A DNA stretch of 64,000 nucleotides from DASPKX01 sp035627835. Lineage in GTDB: Bacteria > Verrucomicrobiota > Verrucomicrobiia > Limisphaerales > SXQI01. The stretch spans positions 57,217 through 121,216 of the forward strand of contig DASPKX010000113.1 in NCBI GenBank assembly GCA_035627835.1, read 5' to 3'. Position 1 is the first letter of the stretch; each line of letters opens with the position of its first letter. A program made the position numbers and the translations under genes. The notes beneath the pieces were generated by a model. That model was given only the letters and a program-made list of their open reading frames with translations. It did no database searches and had not been told where the DNA came from. Below, in pieces: positions 23,995 through 32,552 of this stretch.

Positions 23995-24426
23995 TCAGCG
24001 AGCCACATCGTCGGGCAACTCATTTTGATCATCGGGTCTGCGGGGGAAGTTGCGGGCGAGTGTTTCGCCAACCATGCGAACGGCGTGCACGATGGCTTCG
24101 GTGTAATTGCCCGCATGAAGCAACGGCCGCATTTGCGAGGTCACTTCCAACCAGAATTCCTGGCCGCACAAGTGGTCCACCCCTGCGTCGCCCACAATAG
24201 CGTAGGTCTGTGATTGGGGAGCGAAGAAGAGGAGGACGGCATTGCGCTGCGAGGTTTTCTCCATCCCAAGCTTCATGAACTGCGTCTTGGCTTCAGCGAC
24301 TGGGTCTGGGGCGGCATTTTCGGAGACAAACACGCGGATCTCACCTGACGTGGTTCGCTCCGCCGCCGCGATGGCAGCGCTGACCTGGTTGTCGTCTATG
24401 CGCGCGATAAATTCCTGAGTTTTCAC
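23995..24426 (-). CDS. TPM-domain protein (short, cytosolic form)
   Basis: 143 residues from a GTG start that overlaps the stop of the preceding TPM gene (GTGA). The TPM (TLP18.3/Psb32/MOLO-1) fold is visible in TSGEIRVFVSENAAPDP, FFAPQSQTYAIVGDAGVD and the C-terminal helix. It has no signal peptide. Long forms of the family are membrane proteins of uncertain biochemical role, and some bind calcium or have weak phosphatase activity. The other in-frame starts upstream lie inside the Gly-rich coding tail of the neighbour, giving Arg/Trp-rich translation, so the GTG is preferred. Third gene of a lemA-TPM-TPM operon. Confidence 0.82.
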   Translation of the reverse strand: MKTQEFIARIDDNQVSAAIAAAERTTSGEIRVFVSENAAPDPVAEAKTQFMKLGMEKTSQRNAVLLFFAPQSQTYAIVGDAGVDHLCGQEFWLEVTSQMRPLLHAGNYTEAIVHAVRMVGETLARNFPRRPDDQNELPDDVAR

Positions 24427-25250
24427 CAACTGCCTCCTGCGCCACCGCCACCGAAGCTTCCGCCACCGCTGGAAAAGGAGCCGCCACCGCCACCTCCGGA
24501 CCACCCACCGCCTCCGCCGCCACCGGACCATCCACCCCCGCCGCCGCCCCACCAAATGGTTGGGCCCGAGCGATAAATGCGGCGTCCCCCGCGAGTGTAC
24601 ACTGTGCCGCAAGAAGCTTTCTTCAGCCGACCGATGAAGATCATGAGGATGAAAACGAAGAAGATGAGCGGGAGGAAGCCGACCAAGCCCGAGTTGGAAC
24701 TGCGCCGACTTTCAGCAACCGTTCGGCCGGTGCCGCGATACTCGCCTTGCGCGGCTTGCATCAGGGCCTGCACTCCGGCGCGCATCCCTGCGTCGAAGTT
24801 GCCCGCGCGGAAGTTCGGCTTGATGCGGCTCTCGATGATGTCCTTGGCTGTCGCATCGGGAATAGCGCCTTCCAAGCCGTAACCAACTTGAATGTAGATT
24901 TGGCGGCTTTGAACGAAGACAAAGAGGACGGCGCCATTGTCCTTGCCTGCAAGGCCGACTTTCCAGCTTTGCGCGATACGGACGGTGTAATCCTCAATGC
25001 TGGAGTTGCTCTCCATGCGGGGGTAGATGACCGCCAGGATTTGGCTGGAGGTGCGGCGCTCGAAGTCGGCGAGTTGTGTGTTCAGCTCGCGAGCGGTGGC
25101 TTGTGAGACCACGTTCGCAAAGTCATTGAAATGATTCTTTGGCCGCTCGGGCAGCCGCTCTGCCCCGAATGCAAAGGCGCAGAGCAGAAGCTGCAGCGCG
25201 AATACCAGCAGCCTTGCCGGCGCGTGAGAGAATAAAACCGCGCCTCTCAC
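24423..25250 (-). CDS. TPM-domain membrane protein with glycine-rich tail
   Basis: 275 residues. A signal peptide (LLVFALQLLLCAFAFGAERL) precedes the TPM domain (about 45-180, with FERRTSSQILAVIYPRMES and DNGAVLFVFVQSRQIYIQVG). A single helix follows (LVGFLPLIFFVFILMIFIG, about 200-218), then a Gly/Ser/Trp-rich C-terminal tail of about 50 residues built from GGGGGWSGGG-type repeats. This is the classic YgcG layout. The protein sits in the envelope. It starts 4 bases downstream of the lemA stop, and the family is usually linked to lemA. Confidence 0.92.
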   Translation of the reverse strand: MRGAVLFSHAPARLLVFALQLLLCAFAFGAERLPERPKNHFNDFANVVSQATARELNTQLADFERRTSSQILAVIYPRMESNSSIEDYTVRIAQSWKVGLAGKDNGAVLFVFVQSRQIYIQVGYGLEGAIPDATAKDIIESRIKPNFRAGNFDAGMRAGVQALMQAAQGEYRGTGRTVAESRRSSNSGLVGFLPLIFFVFILMIFIGRLKKASCGTVYTRGGRRIYRSGPTIWWGGGGGGWSGGGGGGGWSGGGGGGSFSSGGGSFGGGGAGGSW

Positions 25251-25254
25251 GGAA

Positions 25255-25878
25255 CTAGCGGTTGGTCGGCGCGTTGAAGTCGAACTTCACTTCAGGAGCT
25301 TTTTGCGCGCCCGCGTCAGCCGTGAAGAATGGGCGGGGCTCAAAGCGGAAGAGGGAAGCGACAATAACCCCAGGGAAAGACTTCACCGCAGCATTGTAAT
25401 CGCGAACGACGTCATTGAAGCGGCCGCGCTCTACGGCGATCCGGTTTTCGGCGCCTTCGATTTGGGCCTGCAGGTTTTGAAAATTGGAGTTGGCGCGAAG
25501 CTCGGGATAACGCTCAACAACGACGAGCAATCGAGAGAGAGCAGAGGAGAGTGAATCCTGGGCTTGCTGGAACTGCTGCAATTGCTGGGCGGAGGCGGGA
25601 GCCTGGTTCGCGTTGATTTCCACTTTGCCGACCGATGCGCGGGCTTCGACCACTTCTTTAAGCGTGCTTTTCTCGAAGTTCGCCGCGCCCTGGACGGTGT
25701 TCACGAGATTGGGGATCAGGTCGAGTCGGCGCTGATAAACATTTTGGACCTGAGCCCATTGGCCATCGACGCCGGTGGAGAGCTTTACGAAACGATTGTA
25801 GCTGCCAATCCCGATGATCACCAAGATCACGAGGCCCACGACCAGCGCGGCGCCGCACCCAAGCAAACCCTTCTTCAT
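25255..25878 (-). CDS. lemA: LemA family protein
   Basis: 207 residues. One N-terminal helix (LLGCGAALVVGLVILVIIGI), then the helical LemA body: VYQRRLDLIPNLVNTVQGAA, EVVEARASVG, ERYPELRANSNFQNLQAQIE and ENRIAVERGRFNDVVRDYN. All are diagnostic. Its biochemical function is unknown; it co-occurs with TPM proteins, as here. The ATG at 25878 is chosen because the helix begins there; a longer in-frame form from 25992 has an unrelated 38-residue extension. Confidence 0.95.
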   Translation of the reverse strand: MKKGLLGCGAALVVGLVILVIIGIGSYNRFVKLSTGVDGQWAQVQNVYQRRLDLIPNLVNTVQGAANFEKSTLKEVVEARASVGKVEINANQAPASAQQLQQFQQAQDSLSSALSRLLVVVERYPELRANSNFQNLQAQIEGAENRIAVERGRFNDVVRDYNAAVKSFPGVIVASLFRFEPRPFFTADAGAQKAPEVKFDFNAPTNR

Positions 25879-26285
25879 ACTGGGCGCAACATATCCAGTC
25901 AGCGGGCAGATAACAACCACACAGGGAAAGGATGGGAGGGGAAGTGTGGCGGCTGCACGGTCGGTAAGTTGTTCCCTGAGCGGAGGAAGCACACGCCCCC
26001 TGAGTGGCGCGAAGAGCGGCGGTAAATACCTTGGTTAGGCATGTTAACGGGCCAGAGGATTAACGCGCAGTCGCCGAGGGAAGCCGCCGGGCTCTCTATC
26101 AATCGCGCTGCTTGCCAACTCCCGCCAGGCGGGGGTGGCGCTTTACCGACCTGGCTTGCCGAGCCGCTCTGTGGCGGGACTCGGCTTTTTTTATGCCCCG
26201 TTGAGGAGCGGTCCGCATCGGCGGGGCCCCAAGGCATCCGATGACGCTCAGAGCCAAGAAGAACATTTCATTTACGAACAAGACT
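25879..26285. other. Structured intergenic region before the glycosyltransferase gene
   Basis: About 400 bases between the leftward lemA and the rightward glycosyltransferase. It contains CCCGCC/GGCGGG around one base (26121-26133) and a strong rightward terminator (26158-26192), yet no rightward gene ends before it. This could be an untranslated leader with premature termination or a small RNA. No known riboswitch class was recognised. An in-frame ATG at 26241 is an alternative start of the glycosyltransferase. Confidence 0.4.
26158..26192 (+). terminator. Rho-independent terminator in the leader of the glycosyltransferase gene
   Basis: GCCGAG (26158-26163) and CTCGGC (26180-26185) form the base of the stem, with CCGCT...GCGGG-like pairing possible inside; seven T follow (26186-26192). 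It points towards the glycosyltransferase and has no gene before it on that strand. Confidence 0.65.
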
Positions 26286-27473
26286 ATGGATACGACTCAG
26301 TTCAGCTACCCGATTATTGTGCACTGCCATCTTCGGTGGGATGGCGTTTGGCAGCGGCCTCAGCAATTTCTCTCGCGTCTCTCCCAACGGCATCGCGTGC
26401 TGTTTTGCGAAGGGCCGATCCTGGTTGATAACAATGAGGCGCCCCGCTACGAGCTGCGGCAGGTCCCTGAGTATCCCAATGTGACCGTGATGCAGAGCTT
26501 CTTCCCGGCATCACGCTTTTCGGACGGCGCCTGGGTGGACAGCGAGCGGTTGAGGTTGCTGAAGGAAGCAGCGAACGGCCCGCTGAAAGGGAAATTCGAG
26601 CAGCCGGTGCAATGGTTCTATGACCCCATGGCTGTCGTGGCTTACGCCCGAAAGATGGACGAGATCGCAGTGGTGTATGACTGCATGGACGAGTTGTCCA
26701 AATTCAAGTTCGCCCCGCCCGAGATTGTCGAGCGCGAGCGCATCCTGCTCAAGCATGCGGACGTGGTGTTCGCGGGCGGGCGCAAGATGTGCGAATCCAA
26801 AACGCCGCACAACAAGAACTGCCACTTTTACGGCTGCGGCGTGGATGTGAAGCATTTCGGGACTGCGCGTCTGGACAGCACGGAAGTTCCGGCCGACACC
26901 CGCGACATCAAGAAACCAGTGCTTGGCTATTTCGGAGTGGTTGATGAGCGCCTGGATTATGATTTGCTCGCCAAGCTGGCTGATGCGGCTGATTGGAAGA
27001 TCGTGATGATCGGGCCAGTGGTGAAAGTGGATCCCGCCACGCTGCCGCAGCACCCAAACATCAAATGGCTTGGCCGCCGTGAGTACGACCAACTGCCCGC
27101 CTACACCAAAGGTTGGGACGTTTGCCTGATGCCGTTCGCGCTGAACGAGCACACCGAATACATCAACCCGACGAAGGCTTGCGAATACATGGCCACAGCG
27201 CGCCCGATTGTTTCAACCGCTGTGCCTGATGTCGTTTCGAATTTCAGCTCCGTGGTCAAAGTGGCCCGTAGCTCCGACGAATTTATCGAGATGTGCCGGA
27301 AGGAAGCGCAAGCGCCCGACCGGGAGGCGATCCAGCGCGGCATCGCGATGGCCAATGACAATCAGTGGGAGTCAATTGTCATGAAGCTCGAAAACCACAT
27401 CGCCGAAGCGCTGGATCGACGCGCCAAAAGCAACAACCCCGCGCTGGCAGCTCGCGGTTTAAACGCTCTTTGA
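26286..27473 (+). CDS. Glycosyltransferase, GT-B fold (GT1/GT4-like)
   Basis: 395 residues from ATG 26286; an ATG 15 codons upstream is also possible. The N-domain starts PIIVHCHLRWDGVWQRPQQF, seen in many surface-polysaccharide glycosyltransferases. The C-domain has the nucleotide-sugar region (LGYFGVVDERLDYDLLAKLA, then WLGRREYDQLPAY, FALNEHTEYINPTKACEYMA). The donor-binding Glu-x7-Glu-like stretch is around EYINPTKACEY. It probably adds a sugar to a surface glycan. UDP-galactopyranose mutase is encoded 30 bases downstream, so galactofuranose is a candidate donor or acceptor setting. Confidence 0.88.
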   Translation: MDTTQFSYPIIVHCHLRWDGVWQRPQQFLSRLSQRHRVLFCEGPILVDNNEAPRYELRQVPEYPNVTVMQSFFPASRFSDGAWVDSERLRLLKEAANGPLKGKFEQPVQWFYDPMAVVAYARKMDEIAVVYDCMDELSKFKFAPPEIVERERILLKHADVVFAGGRKMCESKTPHNKNCHFYGCGVDVKHFGTARLDSTEVPADTRDIKKPVLGYFGVVDERLDYDLLAKLADAADWKIVMIGPVVKVDPATLPQHPNIKWLGRREYDQLPAYTKGWDVCLMPFALNEHTEYINPTKACEYMATARPIVSTAVPDVVSNFSSVVKVARSSDEFIEMCRKEAQAPDREAIQRGIAMANDNQWESIVMKLENHIAEALDRRAKSNNPALAARGLNAL

Positions 27474-27503
27474 TCCCATTTCTGAGGCTGAGGAAGAAGA
27501 AGT

Positions 27504-28652
27504 ATGTTTGATTATTTAATCGTCGGAGCCGGGTTCGCGGGAAGCACGCTGGCGGAGCGGCTCGCTTCGCAAGGGAAGCAGGTGTTGATCATCGACAAGC
27601 GCCCGCATATCGCTGGCAACGCGTATGATCGTTATGACGCGGCGGGCATCCTGATCCATCAGTATGGGCCGCACATCTTTCACACGAACTCGAAGCAGGT
27701 GTTCGATTACCTGTCGAAGTTCACGAAGTGGCGCCAATACCAGCATCGTGTGCTGGCCTGTGTGGATGGGCAGCTCGTGCCGATCCCGATCAACCTCGAC
27801 ACAATCAACACGCTGTATGGGTTGAACCTGGATTCCTCGCAGCTCGACAAGTGGTTCGAATCGGTCGCGGAGAAGCGTGAGCAAATCAAGACCTCTGAAG
27901 ATGTCGTTGTGAGCAAGGTTGGGCGCGAGCTTTACGAGAAGTTCTTCCGGAACTACACGCGCAAGCAGTGGGGCATGGATCCTTCCGAGCTGGACGCCGC
28001 TGTGACCGCGCGCATTCCGACGCGGACGAACCGCGACAGCCGGTATTTCACCGATTCGTACCAGGCGATGCCGCTGCATGGCTTCACGCGGATGTTCGAG
28101 AACATTCTCGATCATAAGAACATCAAGATCATGCTGAACACGGATTACAAAGACATCATCGAGTACATCCCGTTCAAGAAGATGATCTTCACCGGGCCGG
28201 TTGATGAATACTTTGGCTACCGCTACGGCAAGCTCCCGTATCGCTCGCTTAAGTTCGAGTTCGAGACGCACGACGTGAAGTGGTACCAGACGGCGCCCGT
28301 CATCAATTACCCGAACGATTACGCCTACACTCGCGTGACGGAGTTCAAGTACCTGAGCGGCCAGGAGCATAACCGGACGACGATTGTGTATGAGTACCCG
28401 CAAGCGGAAGGGGACCCATACTACCCGGTGCCGAAGTCCGAGAATGCGGAGCTGTACAAGAAGTACGCCACGTTAGCGGAGCAGACGCCGAATGTTTACT
28501 TTGCGGGCCGCCTCGCCACCTACAAGTACTACAATATGGACCAGGTGGTCGCGCAGGCCCTCACGCTCTACGAGAAGATCATGGAAGACGAGGCGAGCAA
28601 CACCAATGGCCACGCTCGCCGCGGTCTGACAGCTGATTTGTCAGCACGGTAG
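27504..28652 (+). CDS. glf: UDP-galactopyranose mutase
   Basis: 382 residues, standard length. A flavoenzyme that converts UDP-galactopyranose to UDP-galactofuranose for surface glycans. The FAD-binding start is DYLIVGAGFAGSTLAERLA, followed by GNAYDRYDAAGILIHQYGPH, then FFRNYTRKQWGMDPSEL, and the C-terminal FAGRLATYKYYNMDQVVAQA. A GAGGAAGAAGAAG stretch before the ATG supplies a ribosome binding site. It is in a two-gene unit with the glycosyltransferase and ends in a terminator. Confidence 0.96.
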   Translation: MFDYLIVGAGFAGSTLAERLASQGKQVLIIDKRPHIAGNAYDRYDAAGILIHQYGPHIFHTNSKQVFDYLSKFTKWRQYQHRVLACVDGQLVPIPINLDTINTLYGLNLDSSQLDKWFESVAEKREQIKTSEDVVVSKVGRELYEKFFRNYTRKQWGMDPSELDAAVTARIPTRTNRDSRYFTDSYQAMPLHGFTRMFENILDHKNIKIMLNTDYKDIIEYIPFKKMIFTGPVDEYFGYRYGKLPYRSLKFEFETHDVKWYQTAPVINYPNDYAYTRVTEFKYLSGQEHNRTTIVYEYPQAEGDPYYPVPKSENAELYKKYATLAEQTPNVYFAGRLATYKYYNMDQVVAQALTLYEKIMEDEASNTNGHARRGLTADLSAR

Positions 28653-28677
28653 TCAGCCATAGTTGAGTTCAAGGGTT

Positions 28678-28708
28678 AGCGGCGCCCGAGTGGGCGCCGC
28701 TTTTCTTT
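28678..28708 (+). terminator. Rho-independent terminator after glf
   Basis: AGCGGCGCCC (28678-28687) and GGGCGCCGC (28692-28700) around GAGT, followed by TTTTCTTT. It lies 25 bases after the glf stop. Confidence 0.88.
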
Positions 28709-28793
28709 AGAATCCCCGCACCTAGGGTGGCGGTTCAGTGGAGGATTCGGACCAGAGTTGGATATTTGGGTCCCCTCTTGTTCCGTTGCCGTT

Positions 28794-31700
28794 CTAAGGC
28801 GCGAGCGCGGGAGCCTTTTTCAGGCGAAAGAATTCGGAAGGGAAAGCTTGGGATACCGGCACAGTCTTGATGAAGCCGAAGCCGCCTTCGGAAGGCGCTT
28901 GAGCGCTCGTTGTGAATGTTCCATCTGCGGTCACAGAGTGTTCTAGCACGTGATCTGCAGCTCCGCTGCTCCAGTAAATCACCTCCTCATCAGCATGGAG
29001 CCGGTGGGGAGCTTCGACTCCAGTTGCGTGGAAATTGTCGATTGTGAATGCCAGGCCGTTCGTTGCTTCGCCTGTTAAGGCGCCAGACTTGAAGGAGATC
29101 ACACCAACGTAGCCCTCATTAAACTGCGCGTCTGTGGAGCTTAATTCTGCCAGCAAAACTCTGTTCGGGCCTGCTTTCTGATGCAGGCTCCCCTTTAAGG
29201 TTGAGCCGATAACCTCGAAGCTCATGGTGTAGGTCTGATCAGGCCTAATTTCGCTGGCCGTCAATTTTTCGGAGACAAGCGTGATGACGCCGTTGCGAGT
29301 CTTCTTTGTGATACTGAACTCGAGCCCAGGCAGCGGCACGCCGCCACCCGCTTGGGTCGGCGGTTTTGGCGTCAACGTGAGCGCGTAGTATGTCGCCAGG
29401 TTGTGCGGGTGCATTTGGGCACGAGCCTGAAGAGCAACTGTGCTATCATGGCTCCCGCTGACCCAGCCCCAAACATCGGCCTGAACCTTCACGTCGCTGA
29501 AATTCTTGCGAAGCTGGGCTGAGCCGACCTCCGTCGGTAGAGCTTGCGGATTCGGAGAATTGGCCACAGCAAGCTTGTACACACCTGCTTCGACCTTGAA
29601 CGAAGCTCCCACGCCGACGGCTGCAAGAGGCGACCAGTGCGTCCAACCATCGTCATTGCTATCGGAAAACTCATCCGAAAGCCGCGAGAGAGGCTGTCTT
29701 TCAAATACCTGAACTCCAATGTCTGTGAGGGTGAGGTGGAGGCGGTTCTGCGATGCGTGTGCCCAAAGGGGTTTTGTGCGTACAGGCAAGGATTGGATCC
29801 GCCGGGGGGTATCCGGAACGGAGATATCATAATTCAACAGCGTTGATCCGTTCTGAGTGCGGGTGAACAGTTCAGAGCCGCTGATCCCGAGAACCTCTGG
29901 ATAGGGGAGTTCACCCACGGCTTTGGGAGAATCTGCATTCCTAAAATCAATGACCTTCAGCTGGTTGCCTCCAAGAAAAAGATAATCTTGGTAAACGTGG
30001 ACGTTCATGACTGCAAACGTGGAGTCTGACGCAAAGGTTCCCTTAGGGACAGGGCTCTCAGGGTTCGAGATGTCCATTGCTGCGATGCTCACCCCCGGGT
30101 GCGCCCCTGCGCCAGATTCGCCGAAAGTCGCTATATAAGCACGGTTCTTGGAGATGGTGAGCACACGGGGACGATGATCTCCGAGCGGAAAGGGCAGGTA
30201 GGCTGATCGAGTCGGATTCGCGGCATTCGTCAAGGAATAGACATGAAACGCGCTTTGTCGTTGGGCGCCTGAATCTCTGGTTAAAAGGAACAGATGCTCA
30301 CCCTGCGTTTCCAGAGCGGTTACGTTTCGGAGGCTAATGCTTCCAACTCGCGAAGGGCGGGCCGGATCGGCGACGTCGTAGATGGACACTCCGTTCTGGG
30401 TGGGCAGATAAACGAAAGCATTTCGAAGCCGCGGCGCGGCATAGTTCGCAGGAAGTGTGGCGAGCAGCTTCGGCTGGGTAGCCTTTGCATAATCGTAAAT
30501 GCGGTTCATCCCGTCCCGCTCTTGAACGTATATGTGGTCGCCCTGAACGCCCCAAGCAATTCCTCGGGTAGGTTTCGAAGGAAATGGAACAACGCTTTTC
30601 AGCAGACCTGGCTTCAATGGATCTACCAGGTTGAAATGGCTGAGACTTTGAGAACCCGCTGGCAGAGTGGGAACGGTCGCGTAACCAGTTTTGCTGTGGA
30701 ACGCTTGAAAGAAAATCGTCGATGGCAGGCGACCCAATGCACGTGGAGCTGCCAGATCTGAAATATCGAACACCAGGTATGCCTCGTACAAAAAGTTGCC
30801 GAAGAACTTCATCCAGGCATAACCCGGGGTGGCAAAGAATCCGACTTGCACGGGAGCGCCAGACTCGGTCAGTTGATACAGAAAGTTTTGTCCCTGCGGA
30901 TTTACGATGTTGGCGGTATCGCTCAGCGGAATGTTGACCGCTAGTCGATCCCCCGACACAGCAGCCGCCGCAACCTTCCCTTCCCAACGGTGTGTTACCC
31001 TCGGCGTTTCGGGGACAGAGAGATCAAGGAGTCTGAGATCCTGCCAGAAGTTATGGAGGAGCAGGTATCGATCTGTGGCAAATTCACTGCGGATTAAAGC
31101 CCCCGGGCCGCTGATTTTCGCGTCCAGGAGGACAATTGTGCCTCCGGCATCAATCCGTGCGACACGAAAATCTCCGGCAGCATCGTTGAAGTAGAGGAAA
31201 TTCCCTCTTTTGTGCAGGTAGATGGCGGTTGTCGGCCAGGTCGTGGCTTTCAATTTGGACGCATCAATTGCCAGCGAAGCTATCCTCCTCGGCTGCGCTG
31301 TCTTCGAAATATCGTAAATCTCGACAGCCTCGCTTGTGCGCACGAAGGCACTCGTTCCCTCAAATAGGATGTCCCGAACATCCGCTGTCGGCAGGGTCGC
31401 TCGGGTTTCAAGCGTTGTGCGGTCCAGGACGGCTATTGAGTGCGGTCCATGCACATACAGAGTTTCACCATCGAGTTGCACAGCACTGGGTTCCTCGTAG
31501 GGATCACTCAGGGCGGTGAGTTCGGTGTGTAAGTAGAATCCGTCGAAATTCGCCGCGCGCTCCGTGTGAAATGCTTCTGCGCCAACATTGGCGCCGCTGC
31601 TAATCAGCAAGGATGTCCAAAGGATGAATACTCCCAAGGCGGTCTTCCAAAACCGCAAAATAATGGCTGGAACGACACTGCGCTTTAGCGAAAATGACAT
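28794..31700 (-). CDS. Large secreted LVIVD-repeat beta-propeller protein
   Basis: 968 residues with an N-terminal signal or anchor (ALGVFILWTSLLISSGANVG). Most of the protein is built of repeats of the LVIVD type, each with a DVADPARPSRVGS-like or DISDLAAPRALG-like turn; examples are EIYDISKTAQPRRIASLAI and LLDLSVPETPRVTHRWEG. These form beta-propellers seen in choice-of-anchor and surface proteins. The last 250 residues (from about 720) look like a concanavalin-like beta sandwich. It ends FFRLKKAP, like many verrucomicrobial exported proteins. Binding partner unknown. No neighbours are transcribed with it. Confidence 0.85.
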   Translation of the reverse strand: MSFSLKRSVVPAIILRFWKTALGVFILWTSLLISSGANVGAEAFHTERAANFDGFYLHTELTALSDPYEEPSAVQLDGETLYVHGPHSIAVLDRTTLETRATLPTADVRDILFEGTSAFVRTSEAVEIYDISKTAQPRRIASLAIDASKLKATTWPTTAIYLHKRGNFLYFNDAAGDFRVARIDAGGTIVLLDAKISGPGALIRSEFATDRYLLLHNFWQDLRLLDLSVPETPRVTHRWEGKVAAAAVSGDRLAVNIPLSDTANIVNPQGQNFLYQLTESGAPVQVGFFATPGYAWMKFFGNFLYEAYLVFDISDLAAPRALGRLPSTIFFQAFHSKTGYATVPTLPAGSQSLSHFNLVDPLKPGLLKSVVPFPSKPTRGIAWGVQGDHIYVQERDGMNRIYDYAKATQPKLLATLPANYAAPRLRNAFVYLPTQNGVSIYDVADPARPSRVGSISLRNVTALETQGEHLFLLTRDSGAQRQSAFHVYSLTNAANPTRSAYLPFPLGDHRPRVLTISKNRAYIATFGESGAGAHPGVSIAAMDISNPESPVPKGTFASDSTFAVMNVHVYQDYLFLGGNQLKVIDFRNADSPKAVGELPYPEVLGISGSELFTRTQNGSTLLNYDISVPDTPRRIQSLPVRTKPLWAHASQNRLHLTLTDIGVQVFERQPLSRLSDEFSDSNDDGWTHWSPLAAVGVGASFKVEAGVYKLAVANSPNPQALPTEVGSAQLRKNFSDVKVQADVWGWVSGSHDSTVALQARAQMHPHNLATYYALTLTPKPPTQAGGGVPLPGLEFSITKKTRNGVITLVSEKLTASEIRPDQTYTMSFEVIGSTLKGSLHQKAGPNRVLLAELSSTDAQFNEGYVGVISFKSGALTGEATNGLAFTIDNFHATGVEAPHRLHADEEVIYWSSGAADHVLEHSVTADGTFTTSAQAPSEGGFGFIKTVPVSQAFPSEFFRLKKAPALAP

Positions 31701-31835
31701 GAGCTAATTCTGCTTACCAGCTCACTCGTGCCGCGGCTATTCAAAAGTGGCGCATTCAAGTTCTGCTTCTTTAAAGATGTGAGCACTTAAGAGCAACGAG
31801 CCGCTGATCTGAAGTGGCATTCAATTTAAGCGCAC

Positions 31836-32498
31836 TCAATTTCCCGACCACGAGTAATCGTAACCTGCCGGGGGCTCGTAGTTTCTTGGTTCGGACCAGA
31901 GTTGGCCGTCCCAGTAAATTTTGGTGAGGCTGACGTGGCCGTCCACGAAGCCGAGGAGGTTTTTGGCATCGGCGTGGCGTGATGGCTTGAACGGATGCCA
32001 GGAGCCGCCGAAGAAGGCGGGCTTTTCACCCACTAAAACCGCGCGAGAGGGTGATGGAATCGAAGAGGCGGGGCGGCCAGTGATCCTCGGCAGGGAGCCT
32101 TCGGAGACTTCGTAGCCGTTAAAGGTGTAGCTGGTGAAGGCGTGCATGACGTCTTTGATGACCAGCTGGTCGGCGGGGCAGGCGAAAACGGTTTTGCCTG
32201 GGGGCGCAGAGTTGGCGCTTCGGACGTATGGCTGGATCAATTCTTTGTAGTAGGCGCCCACTCCGTTTGGGTAAGGATTCGGGTTGGGCAGGACAGGCCA
32301 GGAGCCGGAGAAGTCATCGGCATACAGCAGAAGGGCGAGGGTGACCTGGCGCAGGTTGTTCGAGCAGGTTGCACGCTCTGCTTTTAGCTTGGCGCGGCTG
32401 ACTGCCGGGAAGAGCAGGGCAGCGAGAATGCTAACGATGGCGATAACGGTCAGCAGCTCGATGAGAGTGAAGGCCTCGCGATTTGTTGGTTTGCGCAT
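31836..32498 (-). CDS. Prepilin-like protein with N-terminal methylation motif
   Basis: 220 residues. The N-terminus AFTLIELLTVIAIVSILAAL is the type IV prepilin signal (cleavage before Phe, Glu at +5). The globular part is of the verrucomicrobial and planctomycete DUF1559-like type, with CSNNLRQVTLALLLYADD and a late RHADAKNLLGFVDGHV, a variant of the H-x9-DG motif with one extra residue. Probably a minor pilin or pseudopilin. It is 54 bases downstream of the membrane-tethered sigma gene, on the same strand. Confidence 0.9.
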   Translation of the reverse strand: MRKPTNREAFTLIELLTVIAIVSILAALLFPAVSRAKLKAERATCSNNLRQVTLALLLYADDFSGSWPVLPNPNPYPNGVGAYYKELIQPYVRSANSAPPGKTVFACPADQLVIKDVMHAFTSYTFNGYEVSEGSLPRITGRPASSIPSPSRAVLVGEKPAFFGGSWHPFKPSRHADAKNLLGFVDGHVSLTKIYWDGQLWSEPRNYEPPAGYDYSWSGN

Positions 32499-32552
32499 AG
32501 GTTGCAGAAGCCCTCGCGCACGAGGATGCGCAAGGGTGTTCAGTCAAGGTTC

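Noticed and set aside
24423..24590. Tandem GC-rich repeats that look like a repeat array
   Set aside because: They are codons of the Gly/Ser/Trp-rich tail of the TPM protein and not an independent repeat or CRISPR.
27516..28403. 295-residue minus-strand frame
   Set aside because: Antisense to glf, which is complete and motif-rich.
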